This document shows, piece by piece, positions 24,260-32,576 of a stretch of 64,000 nt of DNA. The notes under the pieces were generated by a model, which searched no databases, was not told the DNA's origin, and was given only the letters and a program-made list of their open reading frames with translations. Made by a program: the position numbers and the translations under genes. Every line of letters starts with the position of its first letter. The stretch's first letter is position 1. This DNA is from Stenotrophomonas sp. WZN-1. Lineage in GTDB: Bacteria; Pseudomonadota; Gammaproteobacteria; Xanthomonadales; Xanthomonadaceae. The stretch is taken from NCBI RefSeq assembly GCF_002192255.1, contig NZ_CP021768.1, positions 3,242,001 through 3,306,000 of the forward strand, written 5' to 3'.

Positions 24260-25006
24260 TCACCCCCGCGCCAATTCGCCCACCAGTTCCGGAAGTCCGT
24301 TGCTGGCCGCCTGCACATTGGCCAGCACTTCGGCCATCGTAATCTCCTCGCCATCACCGCAGCCGGCGGCCCAGTTGGCGATGATCGCCAGGCAGGCATA
24401 ATCCAGGCCCAGCTCCCGTGCCAGTGCGGCCTCCGGCATGCCGGTCATGCCCACCAGGTCGCAGCCATCACGGCGCATGCGGGCGATTTCGGCGATGGTT
24501 TCCAGGCGCGGACCCTGCGTTGCTCCATAGCAGCCGCCGTCATGGACAGTGACACCGGTCACTTTGGCTGCCGCCAGGATCTTGCTGCGCAACATCGGCG
24601 TGTAGGGATGGCCGAAATCGACGTGAACCACGTCGGTGCCCTCTTCTTCACAGATCGTGCTGATGCGGCCCCAGGTGTAGTCGATGATCTGGTCGGGGCA
24701 GGCCAGCACGCGCGGACCAAAGTGTTCGGTGATGCCCCCCACCGTGTTCAACGCCAGCACCCGCTGCGCGCCCAGCTGCTGCAGCGCGGCCAGGTTGGCG
24801 CGGTAGTTGATCTTGTGCGGCGGCAGCGAATGCCCCTCGCCATGCCGCGCCAGGAACGCGACGCGATGGCCGAGCAGCGTCCCCACCCGCACCGGACCGG
24901 ACGGGCGGCCGAAGCGGGTGTCGACCTCATGGGTCTGCACGTCGTCAAGCTTGGCCAGGTTGTAGACACCGGTACCGCCGATCACGGCCAGGGCGATCTG
25001 TTGCAT
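24260..25006 (-). CDS. S-methyl-5'-thioinosine phosphorylase
   Basis: A 248-residue member of the MTA phosphorylase/PNP family, close in length to the Pseudomonas S-methylthioinosine enzyme (about 245). Motifs: [10 protein letters not shown] (phosphate loop), [53 protein letters not shown] and [16 protein letters not shown]. It cleaves methylthioinosine from polyamine and quorum-signal metabolism to give hypoxanthine, the substrate of the next gene's phosphoribosyltransferase. ATG 25006 has a GGAG eight bases upstream. A GTG at 25015 is less likely. Confidence 0.88.
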   Translation of the reverse strand: MQQIALAVIGGTGVYNLAKLDDVQTHEVDTRFGRPSGPVRVGTLLGHRVAFLARHGEGHSLPPHKINYRANLAALQQLGAQRVLALNTVGGITEHFGPRVLACPDQIIDYTWGRISTICEEEGTDVVHVDFGHPYTPMLRSKILAAAKVTGVTVHDGGCYGATQGPRLETIAEIARMRRDGCDLVGMTGMPEAALARELGLDYACLAIIANWAAGCGDGEEITMAEVLANVQAASNGLPELVGELARG

Positions 25007-25088
25007 TCGAAGCACTCCATGAAAAGACGAACGCCGGCACCCGAGGATGCCGGCGGTGGAAGAAGACGCGCTGTGGGCGGCTGCGCGG

Positions 25089-25643
25089 TTATTCCTTCAT
25101 TGCGTAAATGGCCGGCACGCAGCGCAGGGTCTCGTTGACGTCCATGCCGAAGCCGAACACGTAGCGGTCCGGCAGTTCGATGCCGGCGTAGTCGGCAGTC
25201 ACGTCCGGCAGTGCACGGTCGTGCTTCTTCACGGTCATCGCGGCGATGCGCACGTCGGTCGCGCCCTGCTCCAGGCACCAGGTGCGCACGCCCTGCAGGG
25301 TGTAGCCCTCGTCGAGGATGTCGTCGACCAGCAGCACGCGGCGGCCGAACAGCGAGGTGGCCGGCTTGTGCTTCCAGACCAGGTCACCGCCGGTGGTTTC
25401 GCCACGGTAGCGGGTGGCGTGCAGGTAATCGAACTGCACGTCCTGGCCGCGCGCGCCCAGTTCCAGCGCCAACTGGCCGGCGAACGGCAGCGCACCATGC
25501 ATGATCGACAGGAACAGCGGCACCTCGCCCTTGTAATCGCGCGCGATGGCGTCGGCGATACCAGCGATGGCCTTGTCGATGGTGGGACGGTCGACCAGCA
25601 GGTCAGCCTGGGCCAGGGCCTGGGAAATGGTGAGGTTGGGCAT
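25089..25643 (-). CDS. hpt: Hypoxanthine-guanine phosphoribosyltransferase
   Basis: A 184-residue purine salvage enzyme with the PRPP loop VLLVDDILDEGYTLQGV and the early LSIMHGALPFAGQLALEL segment. It converts hypoxanthine and PRPP to IMP in the cytoplasm. Its ATG overlaps the nagZ stop (TGATG), and the thioinosine phosphorylase that produces hypoxanthine lies 82 bases downstream on the same strand, so the genes form a sensible salvage unit. Confidence 0.92.
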   Translation of the reverse strand: MPNLTISQALAQADLLVDRPTIDKAIAGIADAIARDYKGEVPLFLSIMHGALPFAGQLALELGARGQDVQFDYLHATRYRGETTGGDLVWKHKPATSLFGRRVLLVDDILDEGYTLQGVRTWCLEQGATDVRIAAMTVKKHDRALPDVTADYAGIELPDRYVFGFGMDVNETLRCVPAIYAMKE

Positions 25644-26650
25644 CAGACGGTTCTTCCAAGAGTTTCAAGCAGACGGGATTGGGTGTCGCCATGGCGGGCA
25701 TCGGCCAGCAGGCCGTCCCAGCCGAGCGCGCCGCGGCCAAGCAGGCCGAGCAGCGCAGCAGTATTGAGGGAGCGTCCCTGCACGGCGTGCAGGGCTTCAT
25801 CGACCAGTTCCGCGTGGCAGACCAGCACCACATCGCAGCCGGCATCCAGGTGCGCGTGCACGCGTGCCGGCACGCCACCGGCGCTGTGCGAGGCGGCCAT
25901 GCCGATGTCATCGGAGAACACCACGCCGCGGAAGCCGAGCTCGCCGCGCAGGATCTCCTGGATCCAGCGCGGCGAATAGCCGGCCGGCTCCGCTGCCACC
26001 TGCGGATAGATCACGTGCGCCATCATCACCGCATCGGCACCGGCGGCGATGCCGGCCTGGAACGGCACCAGGTCCTGCGCACGCAGTTCGTCCAGCGCGC
26101 GCGGGTCGATCGCGGTATCGACGTGGGTGTCTTCCAGCACGGTACCGTGGCCGGGGAAATGCTTGAGCGTTGCGGCCATGCCGACCGCATGCATACCACG
26201 CACATAAGCGGCGGTGAACGCCGCCACCACCTGCGGGTCTTCACTGAAGGCGCGGTTGCCGATGGCGCGGTTGCCACGGCCGAGGTCGACCACCGGCGCG
26301 AAGCTGAGATCCAGGCCGCTGGCGCGGACTTCGCTGGCCATCAGCCAGGCATGCTGCTCGGCCAGCGCGAGCGCCTGCTGCGGGTCGGTGGCGTACAGCG
26401 CACCGATGTCCTGCAGCGGCGGCAGCTCGCTGTAGCCCTCGCGGAAACGCTGCACGCGACCGCCTTCCTGGTCCACGCAGATCAATTGCGGGCGCGGGGC
26501 GGCGGCGCGGATCGCCGCGCTCAGATCGGTCACCTGCTGGCGCGAGGCGAAGTTGCGCTTGAACAGCACCACCCCGGCCACGGCATCGTGCTGCAGCCAG
26601 TCACGTTCCTGGGCGGTCAGTTCGGTGCCGGCAACGCCGATCAGCAGCAT
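25643..26650 (-). CDS. nagZ: Beta-N-acetylhexosaminidase NagZ
   Basis: A 335-residue family 3 glycosidase of the cytoplasm that removes N-acetylglucosamine from muropeptides during cell wall recycling. Motifs: ICVDQEGGRVQRF, the catalytic loop KHFPGHGTVLEDTHVDTA with its His, and the nucleophile Asp in VVFSDDIGM. In Stenotrophomonas NagZ products activate AmpR and so L1/L2 beta-lactamase expression, which makes this gene relevant to resistance. It is the first gene of the nagZ-hpt unit. ATG 26650 gives the normal N-terminus. Confidence 0.94.
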   Translation of the reverse strand: MLLIGVAGTELTAQERDWLQHDAVAGVVLFKRNFASRQQVTDLSAAIRAAAPRPQLICVDQEGGRVQRFREGYSELPPLQDIGALYATDPQQALALAEQHAWLMASEVRASGLDLSFAPVVDLGRGNRAIGNRAFSEDPQVVAAFTAAYVRGMHAVGMAATLKHFPGHGTVLEDTHVDTAIDPRALDELRAQDLVPFQAGIAAGADAVMMAHVIYPQVAAEPAGYSPRWIQEILRGELGFRGVVFSDDIGMAASHSAGGVPARVHAHLDAGCDVVLVCHAELVDEALHAVQGRSLNTAALLGLLGRGALGWDGLLADARHGDTQSRLLETLGRTV

Positions 26651-26743
26651 GGTCGATCTCCACAACGCGCGCCCGGATGGCGCAGTGCCGCATTGTCGCA
26701 GAACCGGCCGACAGGCGCAGTGGTCAAGGCGAAAGGGAGGTGT

Positions 26744-26775
26744 GGGGTCAGAGCCCCCTGCGGGGATCTGACCCC
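26744..26775. repeat. GGGGTCAGA...TCTGACCCC palindrome
   Basis: GGGGTCAGAGCCCC and GGGGATCTGACCCC face each other in the 132-base gap between nagZ and the DsbA-like gene, both on the minus strand. It belongs to the same pattern as 48433-48471 and 57073-57113. There is no long T-run. Confidence 0.7.
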
Positions 26776-26782
26776 GATCTGC

Positions 26783-27478
26783 TCAGACCTTGCAGCCGTC
26801 CGGGCCGCAGGCCTCGTCGCCGCCAGCCGGGGTGGCCGGGGCGCCCTGTTCGGCCGCGATCTGCTGCAGGGCCTGGGCGAACGCTTCCGGCGGCTGGGCC
26901 CCGGAAATGGCCCACTTCCCATCGATGACGAAGGTCGGCACCGAGGAAATGCCCAATGCATGGGCCTGTGCAAGCTTGGCTTCGACCTCGGCCAGGCCGC
27001 GGTCGGAGGCCAGCATCTGCGCGATTTCACCACCGTCCAGGCCGCCCGCCACGCCGGCCTTCACCAGCACGGCGGTATCGGCCAGATTCTGGCCATGCTC
27101 GAAGTGGGCACGGAACAGTGCTTCGCCGACTGTATCCTGCACGCCGTGCTCGCCGGCCAGCCACAACACCCGATGGGCCGGCAGCGTGGTCACCCGCACC
27201 TGGCCCTGGCTGAAATCCATCGGCAGGCCCTCGGCCCGCGCGGTGGTCTGGGTCTGGCCGAGGATCTGCTCGGTGCGCTCGACGCCACCGAACTTGCGCA
27301 CATAGGCCTCGCGCAGCGGCACCGGGGTATCGTCCGCGTCCGGGTCCAGCTGGAACGGCTGCCAGTGGATATCGAGTTCAGGCGCATTGGCGCCCAGCAA
27401 CTGCACACCCTGCTGGAACCGGTGCTTGCCGATCCAGCACCAGGGGCAGACCACGTCGGAGTAGATGTCGATTCTCAT
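26783..27478 (-). CDS. DsbA-family (FrnE-like) thioredoxin-fold oxidoreductase
   Basis: A 231-residue protein with the N-terminal active site VVCPWCWIGK (CPWC near residue 11) and the cis-proline loop ISSVPTFVIDG. Without a signal peptide it belongs to the cytoplasmic FrnE/2-hydroxychromene isomerase group rather than the periplasmic DsbA group. The tail has a Cys pair (EACGPDGCKV), which some FrnE-like proteins use for redox or metal binding. Substrate unknown. ATG 27478 is the only start close to the fold. Confidence 0.88.
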   Translation of the reverse strand: MRIDIYSDVVCPWCWIGKHRFQQGVQLLGANAPELDIHWQPFQLDPDADDTPVPLREAYVRKFGGVERTEQILGQTQTTARAEGLPMDFSQGQVRVTTLPAHRVLWLAGEHGVQDTVGEALFRAHFEHGQNLADTAVLVKAGVAGGLDGGEIAQMLASDRGLAEVEAKLAQAHALGISSVPTFVIDGKWAISGAQPPEAFAQALQQIAAEQGAPATPAGGDEACGPDGCKV

Positions 27479-27507
27479 CCCCACCACATGGGGCCCGCCT
27501 CCCTCGA

Positions 27508-27585
27508 AAAAAGGGGACGGAGGGGATTAAGTCGTTTCCAGCACAGCTGGGGTAAAGACGACTTGATCCCCTCCGTCCCCTTTTT
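27508..27585. repeat. Inverted repeat of the GGGGACGGAGGGGATTAAG type
   Basis: Left arm 27508-27534 (AAAAAGGGGACGGAGGGGAT then TAAGTCG) and right arm 27559-27585 differ at one base (TTAAG versus TTGATC pairing), with 24 bases between. The ends are A-run and T-run, so it may stop transcription from either side. It lies between the DsbA-like and CYTH genes (both minus). A single arm occurs at 3045-3072. Confidence 0.85.
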
Positions 27586-27591
27586 GGGGCT

Positions 27592-28077
27592 TCACCACTG
27601 TGAATAGGGATGACTGGCCAGTGCGACGTTGTAGTAGCGCGCGTCGTCGGTGACTTCGGCACCCACCCAGTCCGGCAGGTCGATCGCCTGGTCGGCACTG
27701 TCCAGCTCGACTTCGGCCACCACCAGGCCGGCGTTGTCACCAAGGAACTCGTCCACTTCCCAGGTCAGGCCGGCGTGTTCGACCAGATGGCGGCGCTTGT
27801 CGATCAGGCCCCCCACGCACAACGCCAGCAGCGCGCGCGCGTCCTCCACCGGGATCGGGTAGTCGAACTCCTGGCGGGTATGGCCGATGGTGCGCGACTT
27901 CAGGTTCAACGCTGCGTGGTCGCCTTCGATGCGCACGCGCACCGAGGCGTTCTGGGTGCCGCGGTCGAGCGCGCCCATGTCGTTGATGTAGCCCTGCGCC
28001 ATCGGGATCACCCGGTGCGCGGCGGTGCGCCAGCCATCACTGCTGACGAGGAATTTGCGTTCGATTTCAATGCCCAT
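27592..28077 (-). CDS. CYTH domain protein (triphosphatase-type)
   Basis: A 161-residue CYTH protein. It begins with the family signature MGIEIERKFLV (EIERKF binds metal/triphosphate), then basic and acidic strand residues alternate through VRVRIEGDHAALNLKSRT, EVDEFLGDNAGLVVAEVEL and so on, making the tunnel. Small bacterial members hydrolyse tripolyphosphate or bind nucleotide phosphates. The biological substrate is not known. The start at 28077 is set by the signature. Confidence 0.9.
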   Translation of the reverse strand: MGIEIERKFLVSSDGWRTAAHRVIPMAQGYINDMGALDRGTQNASVRVRIEGDHAALNLKSRTIGHTRQEFDYPIPVEDARALLALCVGGLIDKRRHLVEHAGLTWEVDEFLGDNAGLVVAEVELDSADQAIDLPDWVGAEVTDDARYYNVALASHPYSQW

Positions 28078-28110
28078 CGCGCCATTATGCGCGATGGGCA
28101 TGACAGCCGA

Positions 28111-29445
28111 TCAGCGCTTCTCGAACACCGCGATGCTTTCCACGTGCGCGGTGTGCGGGAACATGTCCATCGCACCGGCGCTGACCAGGGTGAAGCCCTG
28201 TTCGTTGACCAGGTAGCCGGCATCGCGCGCCAGCGAGCCGGGGTGGCAGCTGACGTAGACGATGCGCTTGAACTGCTTCAGCGGCAGCTGCTGCAGCACT
28301 TCGATCGCGCCCGAGCGCGGCGGGTCCAGCAGCAGCTTGTCGAAGCCCTGGCGCATCCACGGAGTGCTGCGCTGGTCCTGGGTCAGGTCGGCGCTGAAGA
28401 ACTGCGCGTTGGCCAGGCCATTGCGCTCGGCGTTCTCACGCGCACGCGCGACCAGGCCGGCATCGCCTTCCACACCGACCACTTCGCGCACGCGGCGGGC
28501 CAGCGGCAGGGTGAAGTTGCCCAGGCCGCAGAACAGGTCCAGCACGCGCTCGTCCTCGCCCGGTTCCAGCAGGTCCAGGGCGTGGGCGATCATCTTCTCG
28601 TTGAGCTTGGCATTGACCTGGATGAAGTCCAGCGGGCGGAACGCCAGTTCGACATCCCACGGCGCCAGACGGAACGACAGCGGCACGCCCTGCCCGTCCA
28701 GCGGCTGCACGGTGTCCACGCCACCGGACTGCAGGTAGATCACGAAGCCATGCTGCTGGCCGAAGGCCGCCCAGGCCACGCGGTCGGCATCGCTTAGCGG
28801 CTGCAGATGGCGCACGGTCAGGACCACGGCCTGGTCACCAGCGATGAATTCGATCTGCGGGATGTCACGCTTGCCATCGAGTGACTCGATGAAGGTGGAC
28901 AGCGCCTCGACCTTGGTGCCGATCTCGGGGATCACGGTCAGGCACTGGCTGAGGTCGGCGACGAAGCGCGGATCCTGTTCACGGAAGCCGACCAGGGTCT
29001 TGTCCTTCTTCTCGACCCGGCGCACCGAGAAGCGGCCCTTGCGGCGGTAGCCCCAGCTCTCACCGACCAGCGGCGCCAGCACGGTACCCGGCTTCACATG
29101 GCCGATCCGCTCCAGGTTGTCCATCAGCACGCGCTGCTTGGCGACGATCTGCTGGTCCTCGTCCAGGTGCTGCAGCACGCAACCGGCGCAGGTACCGAAA
29201 TGGGGGCACTTGGGGGTCACCCGCTGCGGCGAGGCCTGCAGCACCTCCACGGTGCGCGCCTCGTCGAAATGGCGGCTGCGGGCGGTCTGTTCAGCCATCA
29301 CCACCTCGCCGGGCAGCGCGCCACTGACGAAGGTGACCTTGCCGCCCTCGCCTTCACGGCGGGCGACACCGCGACCATCATGGCTGAGGTCGAGGATCTC
29401 GGTCTGGAATGGGGTACGGTCGGTGCGGGAACGGGATCGGGCCAC
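28111..29445 (-). CDS. rlmD: 23S rRNA (uracil1939-C5)-methyltransferase RlmD
   Basis: A 444-residue enzyme that uses SAM to make m5U1939. The N-terminal TRAM domain (residues 5-65) is followed by the Fe-S cluster cysteines in CPHFGTCAGCVLQHL, then the SAM domain (VLDLFCGLGNFTLPLA), LLLDPPRSG and the catalytic Cys in YVSCHPGSLARD. GTG 29445 was chosen: it gives the normal start (ARSRSRTDRTPF) and the length of E. coli RlmD (433). No strong ribosome binding site is visible. A longer frame upstream is the antisense of the divergent regulator. The divergent gap is 127 bases. Confidence 0.92.
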   Translation of the reverse strand: MARSRSRTDRTPFQTEILDLSHDGRGVARREGEGGKVTFVSGALPGEVVMAEQTARSRHFDEARTVEVLQASPQRVTPKCPHFGTCAGCVLQHLDEDQQIVAKQRVLMDNLERIGHVKPGTVLAPLVGESWGYRRKGRFSVRRVEKKDKTLVGFREQDPRFVADLSQCLTVIPEIGTKVEALSTFIESLDGKRDIPQIEFIAGDQAVVLTVRHLQPLSDADRVAWAAFGQQHGFVIYLQSGGVDTVQPLDGQGVPLSFRLAPWDVELAFRPLDFIQVNAKLNEKMIAHALDLLEPGEDERVLDLFCGLGNFTLPLARRVREVVGVEGDAGLVARARENAERNGLANAQFFSADLTQDQRSTPWMRQGFDKLLLDPPRSGAIEVLQQLPLKQFKRIVYVSCHPGSLARDAGYLVNEQGFTLVSAGAMDMFPHTAHVESIAVFEKR

Positions 29446-29572
29446 GTGGCAACAGGCTGCGGGCAAAAATGGGGGCGTATTGTCGCAGATCCTGACCGGC
29501 GGGGCCCGGACCCGCTTGCGCCCGTGGCCGCCGTGCTTGATGATTGGGCCAGCTGACATGGAGGCAGCCCTG

Positions 29573-30301
29573 ATGCAGATGACCCCGCGGGCCGCACGGC
29601 CCCGCTTCCTGCTTGTCGAGGACGACATCATCAGCCGCGGTTTTTTCAAGGCGGCGTTGGAAACGTTACCGGCGGATGTGGATACCGCAGATTCGCTGGC
29701 CAGTGCCCTGGCCAGTGCCGAGCCCGGCGCGCATGATCTGTGGCTGATCGACGTCAACCTGCCGGACGGCAATGGCGCGCAGCTGCTGCATGAGCTGCGC
29801 CGTTCACACCCCGACACGCCCGCGCTGGCACATACCGCCGACGGCGATACCTCCATCCACGCCCGCCTGCGCGAAGCCGGTTTCAGCGACACCCTGGTCA
29901 AGCCGCTGGGCCGCGACCAGCTGCTGAAGGCGGTGCGCCGTGCGCTGGTCAACAGTCCGGCGGGAATCTTCCTGGCACAGGCCCCGGCCGCAGTCGAGCT
30001 GGCCGTGCAGGACTGGGACGAGACCGCAGCCCTGGCCGCGCTCAATGGCCAGCGCAACCACCTGATCGCCCTGCGCGAGCTGTTCCTGGCCGAGTTGCCG
30101 GGCGTGCGCGACGCGGTAGAGCAGGCGGTGGACCAGCACGACGAGCGCCAGCTGCGCAGCCAGCTGCACCGGTTGCAGGCCAGCTGTGGCTTCGTGGGGG
30201 CGGCACGGTTGGGCCGGGCGGTGCGCCAACTGCATCATGCGCCCGAGTCCGGGCAGGCCCAGGCAGGGTTCCGCGACGCGGTAGCTGCCCTGCTGCATTG
30301 A
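29573..30301 (+). CDS. Response regulator with C-terminal Hpt domain
   Basis: A 242-residue protein. Residues 11-125 form a receiver domain (FLLVEDD, phospho-acceptor Asp60 in WLIDVNLPDGNG, Lys110 in LVKPLG). Residues 150-242 look like a histidine phosphotransfer helical bundle with His199 in SQLHRLQASCGFVGA. REC-Hpt proteins pass phosphate within a multistep phosphorelay and have no DNA-binding output. No histidine kinase adjoins it, so it is an orphan. ATG 29573 has GGAGG eight bases upstream, and ATG 29558 is an alternative with none. Divergent from rlmD. Confidence 0.88.
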   Translation: MQMTPRAARPRFLLVEDDIISRGFFKAALETLPADVDTADSLASALASAEPGAHDLWLIDVNLPDGNGAQLLHELRRSHPDTPALAHTADGDTSIHARLREAGFSDTLVKPLGRDQLLKAVRRALVNSPAGIFLAQAPAAVELAVQDWDETAALAALNGQRNHLIALRELFLAELPGVRDAVEQAVDQHDERQLRSQLHRLQASCGFVGAARLGRAVRQLHHAPESGQAQAGFRDAVAALLH

Positions 30302-30312
30302 GGGGTGTTCAG

Positions 30313-30327
30313 CAGGGCTGCGCCCTG
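30313..30327. repeat. Short palindrome CAGGG-CCCTG
   Basis: CAGGGCTGCGCCCTG, 12 bases after the REC-Hpt stop. It is identical to the palindrome at 2117-2131 and forms the left outer edge of the repeat block 30302-30941. Confidence 0.75.
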
Positions 30328-30365
30328 CACCTGCAGAGGCGTTCAAGCCAGAGCAACACCAAAGG

Positions 30366-30396
30366 CCAGAGCCAGATCGGCTCTGGCTTTCTGCTT
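30366..30396 (+). terminator. Probable terminator after the REC-Hpt gene
   Basis: The stem AGAGCC/GGCTCT, extended by CCAGAGCC...GGCTCTGG, is followed by CTTTCTGCTTGTT. The same structure (AGAGCCGG/CCGGCTCT with CTTTTCTGTTTGTT) follows the FadB-like gene at 41949-41993, so these are related copies. Confidence 0.6.
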
Positions 30397-30403
30397 GTTG
30401 GGC

Positions 30404-30580
30404 GGGGCGGTGTGGATTGGCAGGACACGCCGTAAACCCGTCCATGGGGGCTCGATGGCGCCTTGCTCGTGTGCGCTGTCCTGCGCACACGGCAAGACCG
30501 GGGTTGGGCGTCCTGCCCAACCCGCCCGAGGCGTGCCTCGGGCCCATGGCGCCAACGGTCCTGCCAACCCACACCGCCCC
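30404..30580. repeat. Long hairpin H4, expanded loop
   Basis: Arms 30404-30426 and 30558-30580 pair at 22 of 23 positions. The loop is 131 bases instead of about 52 and holds three further hairpins: GTGTGCGC/GCGCACAC at about 30470-30489, GGTTGGGC/GCCCAACC at 30502-30523, and CCGAGGC/GCCTCGG at about 30526-30541. The shared CGCCGTAAACCCGTCCATGG segment is kept beside the left arm. It seems to be a family copy with extra hairpins inserted in the loop. Confidence 0.85.
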
Positions 30581-30608
30581 ACCCCCGACAGATTCCGTGT
30601 GACGGAGG

Positions 30609-30719
30609 GTAGATCCACGCCATGCGTGGATGAATCTCAATCGGAATCAAATATTTCGAATTGAAATCGAAACGCATCCACGCATGGCGTGGCTCTACTG
30701 TGTCGACCAAGGTCGACAC
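30609..30719. repeat. SMAG-type palindromes in opposed orientation
   Basis: GTAG plus ATCCACGCCATGCGTGGAT at 30609-30631, then ATCCACGCATGGCGTGGCT followed by CTAC at 30676-30698 (GTAG on the other strand), then GTGTCGACCAAGGTCGACAC at 30700-30719. Between the first two lies an AT-rich stretch of 44 bases with AATATTTCGAATTGAAAT, unusual for this genome. The cluster sits between hairpins H4 and H5. Confidence 0.85.
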
Positions 30720-30766
30720 CCACCAGAGCAGAGTGCCGTTCCGACAGCTCGCGAGAAACTGTCGAA

Positions 30767-30866
30767 GGCGGGGTGGGTCCGGTTGCGGGGGCGTGAGCCG
30801 CATGGATGCGGCGACCGAGCTTACATGGACGTACTTGCAGCGGCCCCCGCAACCGGCCCCCCCGCC
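30767..30866. repeat. Long hairpin H5
   Basis: Left arm 30767-30792, right arm 30843-30866. The right arm has lost two bases relative to the left (CCCCCCC versus GGTGGGTCC pairing), and the rest pair well. The loop keeps GTGAGCCGCATGGATGCGGC and ACATGGACGTACTTGCAGC, almost identical to H3. The orientation is opposite to H4. The flanks are ACTGTCGAAGG on the left and ACCCACGGAT on the right, then a short GTTG tract. Confidence 0.85.
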
Positions 30867-30913
30867 TACCCACGGATAGCCAGCTTTTGCAGTTGACGTT
30901 GATTCGGCGGGTG

Positions 30914-30930
30914 CAGGGCTGCAAGCCCTG
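30914..30930. repeat. Short palindrome CAGGG-CCCTG (right end of block)
   Basis: CAGGGCTGCAAGCCCTG, 12 bases before the recO stop. It mirrors the copy at 30313, so the whole 30302-30941 block is symmetric: short palindrome, long hairpin, SMAG cluster, long hairpin, short palindrome. No gene is seen in this block. Confidence 0.75.
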
Positions 30931-30941
30931 CCGAACACCCC

Positions 30942-31661
30942 TCAACGCCTGGGCGCGAGCTGCTCGAGCATTTCCCAGGACTTCAGGCCGCGCGGCCCCA
31001 GGTGATGGGCCAGCACCCGCCGCATCGGCAAGCGCAGGCTGGCCAGGCCGGCGGCATCGGGCTCTTCATCTGCCGCCAACGCCAGCAGCGCCGAGCCGGT
31101 GGCCGCTGCCCGGCGTTCCCCACCGCGCTCGCTCAGCAGGCGCTGCGCGCCCTCCTGCGGATCCAGTTCGTAGCGCGCCGCCGGATCGATCGGCTGGCCA
31201 TCGCTGGCACTGTCCAGCTCGAAGCCCAGCCCCAGCGCGGACAACAGTTCGCGTTCGAAACGGCGCAGGGTCCAGGCCAGGCCGGCACCGACCGCCAGCC
31301 GCGCGCGTGCCTCGCCATAGGCGAGGTACAGCTCCGGCAGCGGGTCCTGGCGCGGGGCCAGGCGCAGGGTCAGTTCACTCAGGTAGAAGCCGGCCAGCAT
31401 CGCCTGGCCGACCAGGCGTGGCGCGGCATCCAATGCCTCGGCACCACGCAGCTGGGCCAGTTCACCCCGCTGCCGGGCACTGAAGCGTATCCACTGCAAC
31501 GGCTGCAGGGCGGCACGCAGCACCTGGCCCTTGGCGGTGGACACGCCACGCGCCAGCAGGCCAATGCGGCCATGCTGCGCGCTCAACACTTCGACCAGCA
31601 GGCTGGTCTCGCGGTAGGCCCGTGCGTGCAGCACGAAGCCGGTGTCGTCCTCGATCATCAT
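30942..31661 (-). CDS. recO: DNA repair protein RecO
   Basis: A 239-residue RecO. The N-terminal OB-fold is [20 protein letters not shown] with [14 protein letters not shown]. The helical C-terminal part includes [20 protein letters not shown]. RecO helps RecR load RecA on SSB-coated DNA in the RecF pathway. The zinc-binding cysteines of some RecO proteins are absent. It is the last gene of the lepA-lepB-DUF4845-rnc-era-recO unit, 18 bases after era. The two leading ATG codons (31661 and 31658) are equivalent. Confidence 0.93.
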   Translation of the reverse strand: MMIEDDTGFVLHARAYRETSLLVEVLSAQHGRIGLLARGVSTAKGQVLRAALQPLQWIRFSARQRGELAQLRGAEALDAAPRLVGQAMLAGFYLSELTLRLAPRQDPLPELYLAYGEARARLAVGAGLAWTLRRFERELLSALGLGFELDSASDGQPIDPAARYELDPQEGAQRLLSERGGERRAAATGSALLALAADEEPDAAGLASLRLPMRRVLAHHLGPRGLKSWEMLEQLAPRR

Positions 31662-31679
31662 CGAAGCGACTGCAACGCC

Positions 31680-32576
31680 TTACTCGTAACCGAAGGCCTT
31701 CAGCGCGGCCTCGTCGTCGGACCAGCCTTCACGCACGCGCACCCAGGTTTCCAGGAACACCTTGGCCCCGAACAGACGCTCCATCTGCAGGCGGGACTTG
31801 GCGCCGATCTCCTTCAGGCGGGCGCCGCCCTTGCCGATCACAATGGCCTTCTGGCCCTCGCGCTCGACCCAGATCACCGCACCGATACGCAGCAGGTTGC
31901 CGTCCTCGGTGAAGCGCTCGATCTCGACGGTGGTGGCGTACGGCAGTTCCTCGCCGAGTTGGCGCATCAGCTGCTCGCGCACCAGTTCACCAGCCAGGAA
32001 ACGCTGGCTGCGGTCGGTGATCTCATCCTCGCCGAACATCGGCGGAGCTTCCGGCAGCAGCTTCAGCACATCGCGTACCAGCGCTTCCAGGCCGTTGCGC
32101 TTCTGCGCGGAGATCGGATGCACGGCGGCGAAATCACGCCCCTCGGTCACCTGCTGCAGGAACGGCAGCAGCGCGCCCTTTTCCTTCAGGCGATCGATCT
32201 TGTTGACCACCAGAACGACCGGAATGCCGGCGTCGCGCAGCACGTTGAACGCCAGGCTGTCCTCTTCATCCCAGCGCCCGGCTTCGATCACCAGCAGGCC
32301 GGCATCGACGCCTTCCAGCGAGCCGCGCGCGGCGCGGTTCATCACCCGGTTCATCGCCCGCTTCTGCACCTTGTGCAGGCCGGGGGTGTCGACCAGCACC
32401 AGCTGGCCTTCCGGATAGGTGGCGATGCCCAGCAGGCGATGGCGCGTGGTCTGCGGACGGTTGGAGACGATGCTGACCTTGGCGCCGACCAGGGCATTGG
32501 TCAGGGTCGACTTGCCCACGTTCGGGCGGCCGATGACGGCCACGCTGCCGCAATGATGGGGAGTTTGTTCGCTCAC
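31680..32576 (-). CDS. era: GTPase Era
   Basis: A 298-residue essential GTPase that binds the 3' end of 16S rRNA during 30S maturation. G1 is [11 protein letters not shown]3 DTPGLH, G4 NKIDRL, and the C-terminal KH domain holds [17 protein letters not shown]. It starts with GTG at 32576 and overlaps the rnc stop (GTGA), so translation is coupled. RNase III, which processes rRNA, and Era are adjacent in most proteobacteria. Confidence 0.97.
   Translation of the reverse strand: MSEQTPHHCGSVAVIGRPNVGKSTLTNALVGAKVSIVSNRPQTTRHRLLGIATYPEGQLVLVDTPGLHKVQKRAMNRVMNRAARGSLEGVDAGLLVIEAGRWDEEDSLAFNVLRDAGIPVVLVVNKIDRLKEKGALLPFLQQVTEGRDFAAVHPISAQKRNGLEALVRDVLKLLPEAPPMFGEDEITDRSQRFLAGELVREQLMRQLGEELPYATTVEIERFTEDGNLLRIGAVIWVEREGQKAIVIGKGGARLKEIGAKSRLQMERLFGAKVFLETWVRVREGWSDDEAALKAFGYE

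Noticed and set aside
28111..30057. A 648-codon open frame that would extend RlmD at its N-terminus
   Set aside because: The first 204 codons are the antisense of the REC-Hpt gene and show no family similarity. RlmD homology begins at the GTG at 29445.
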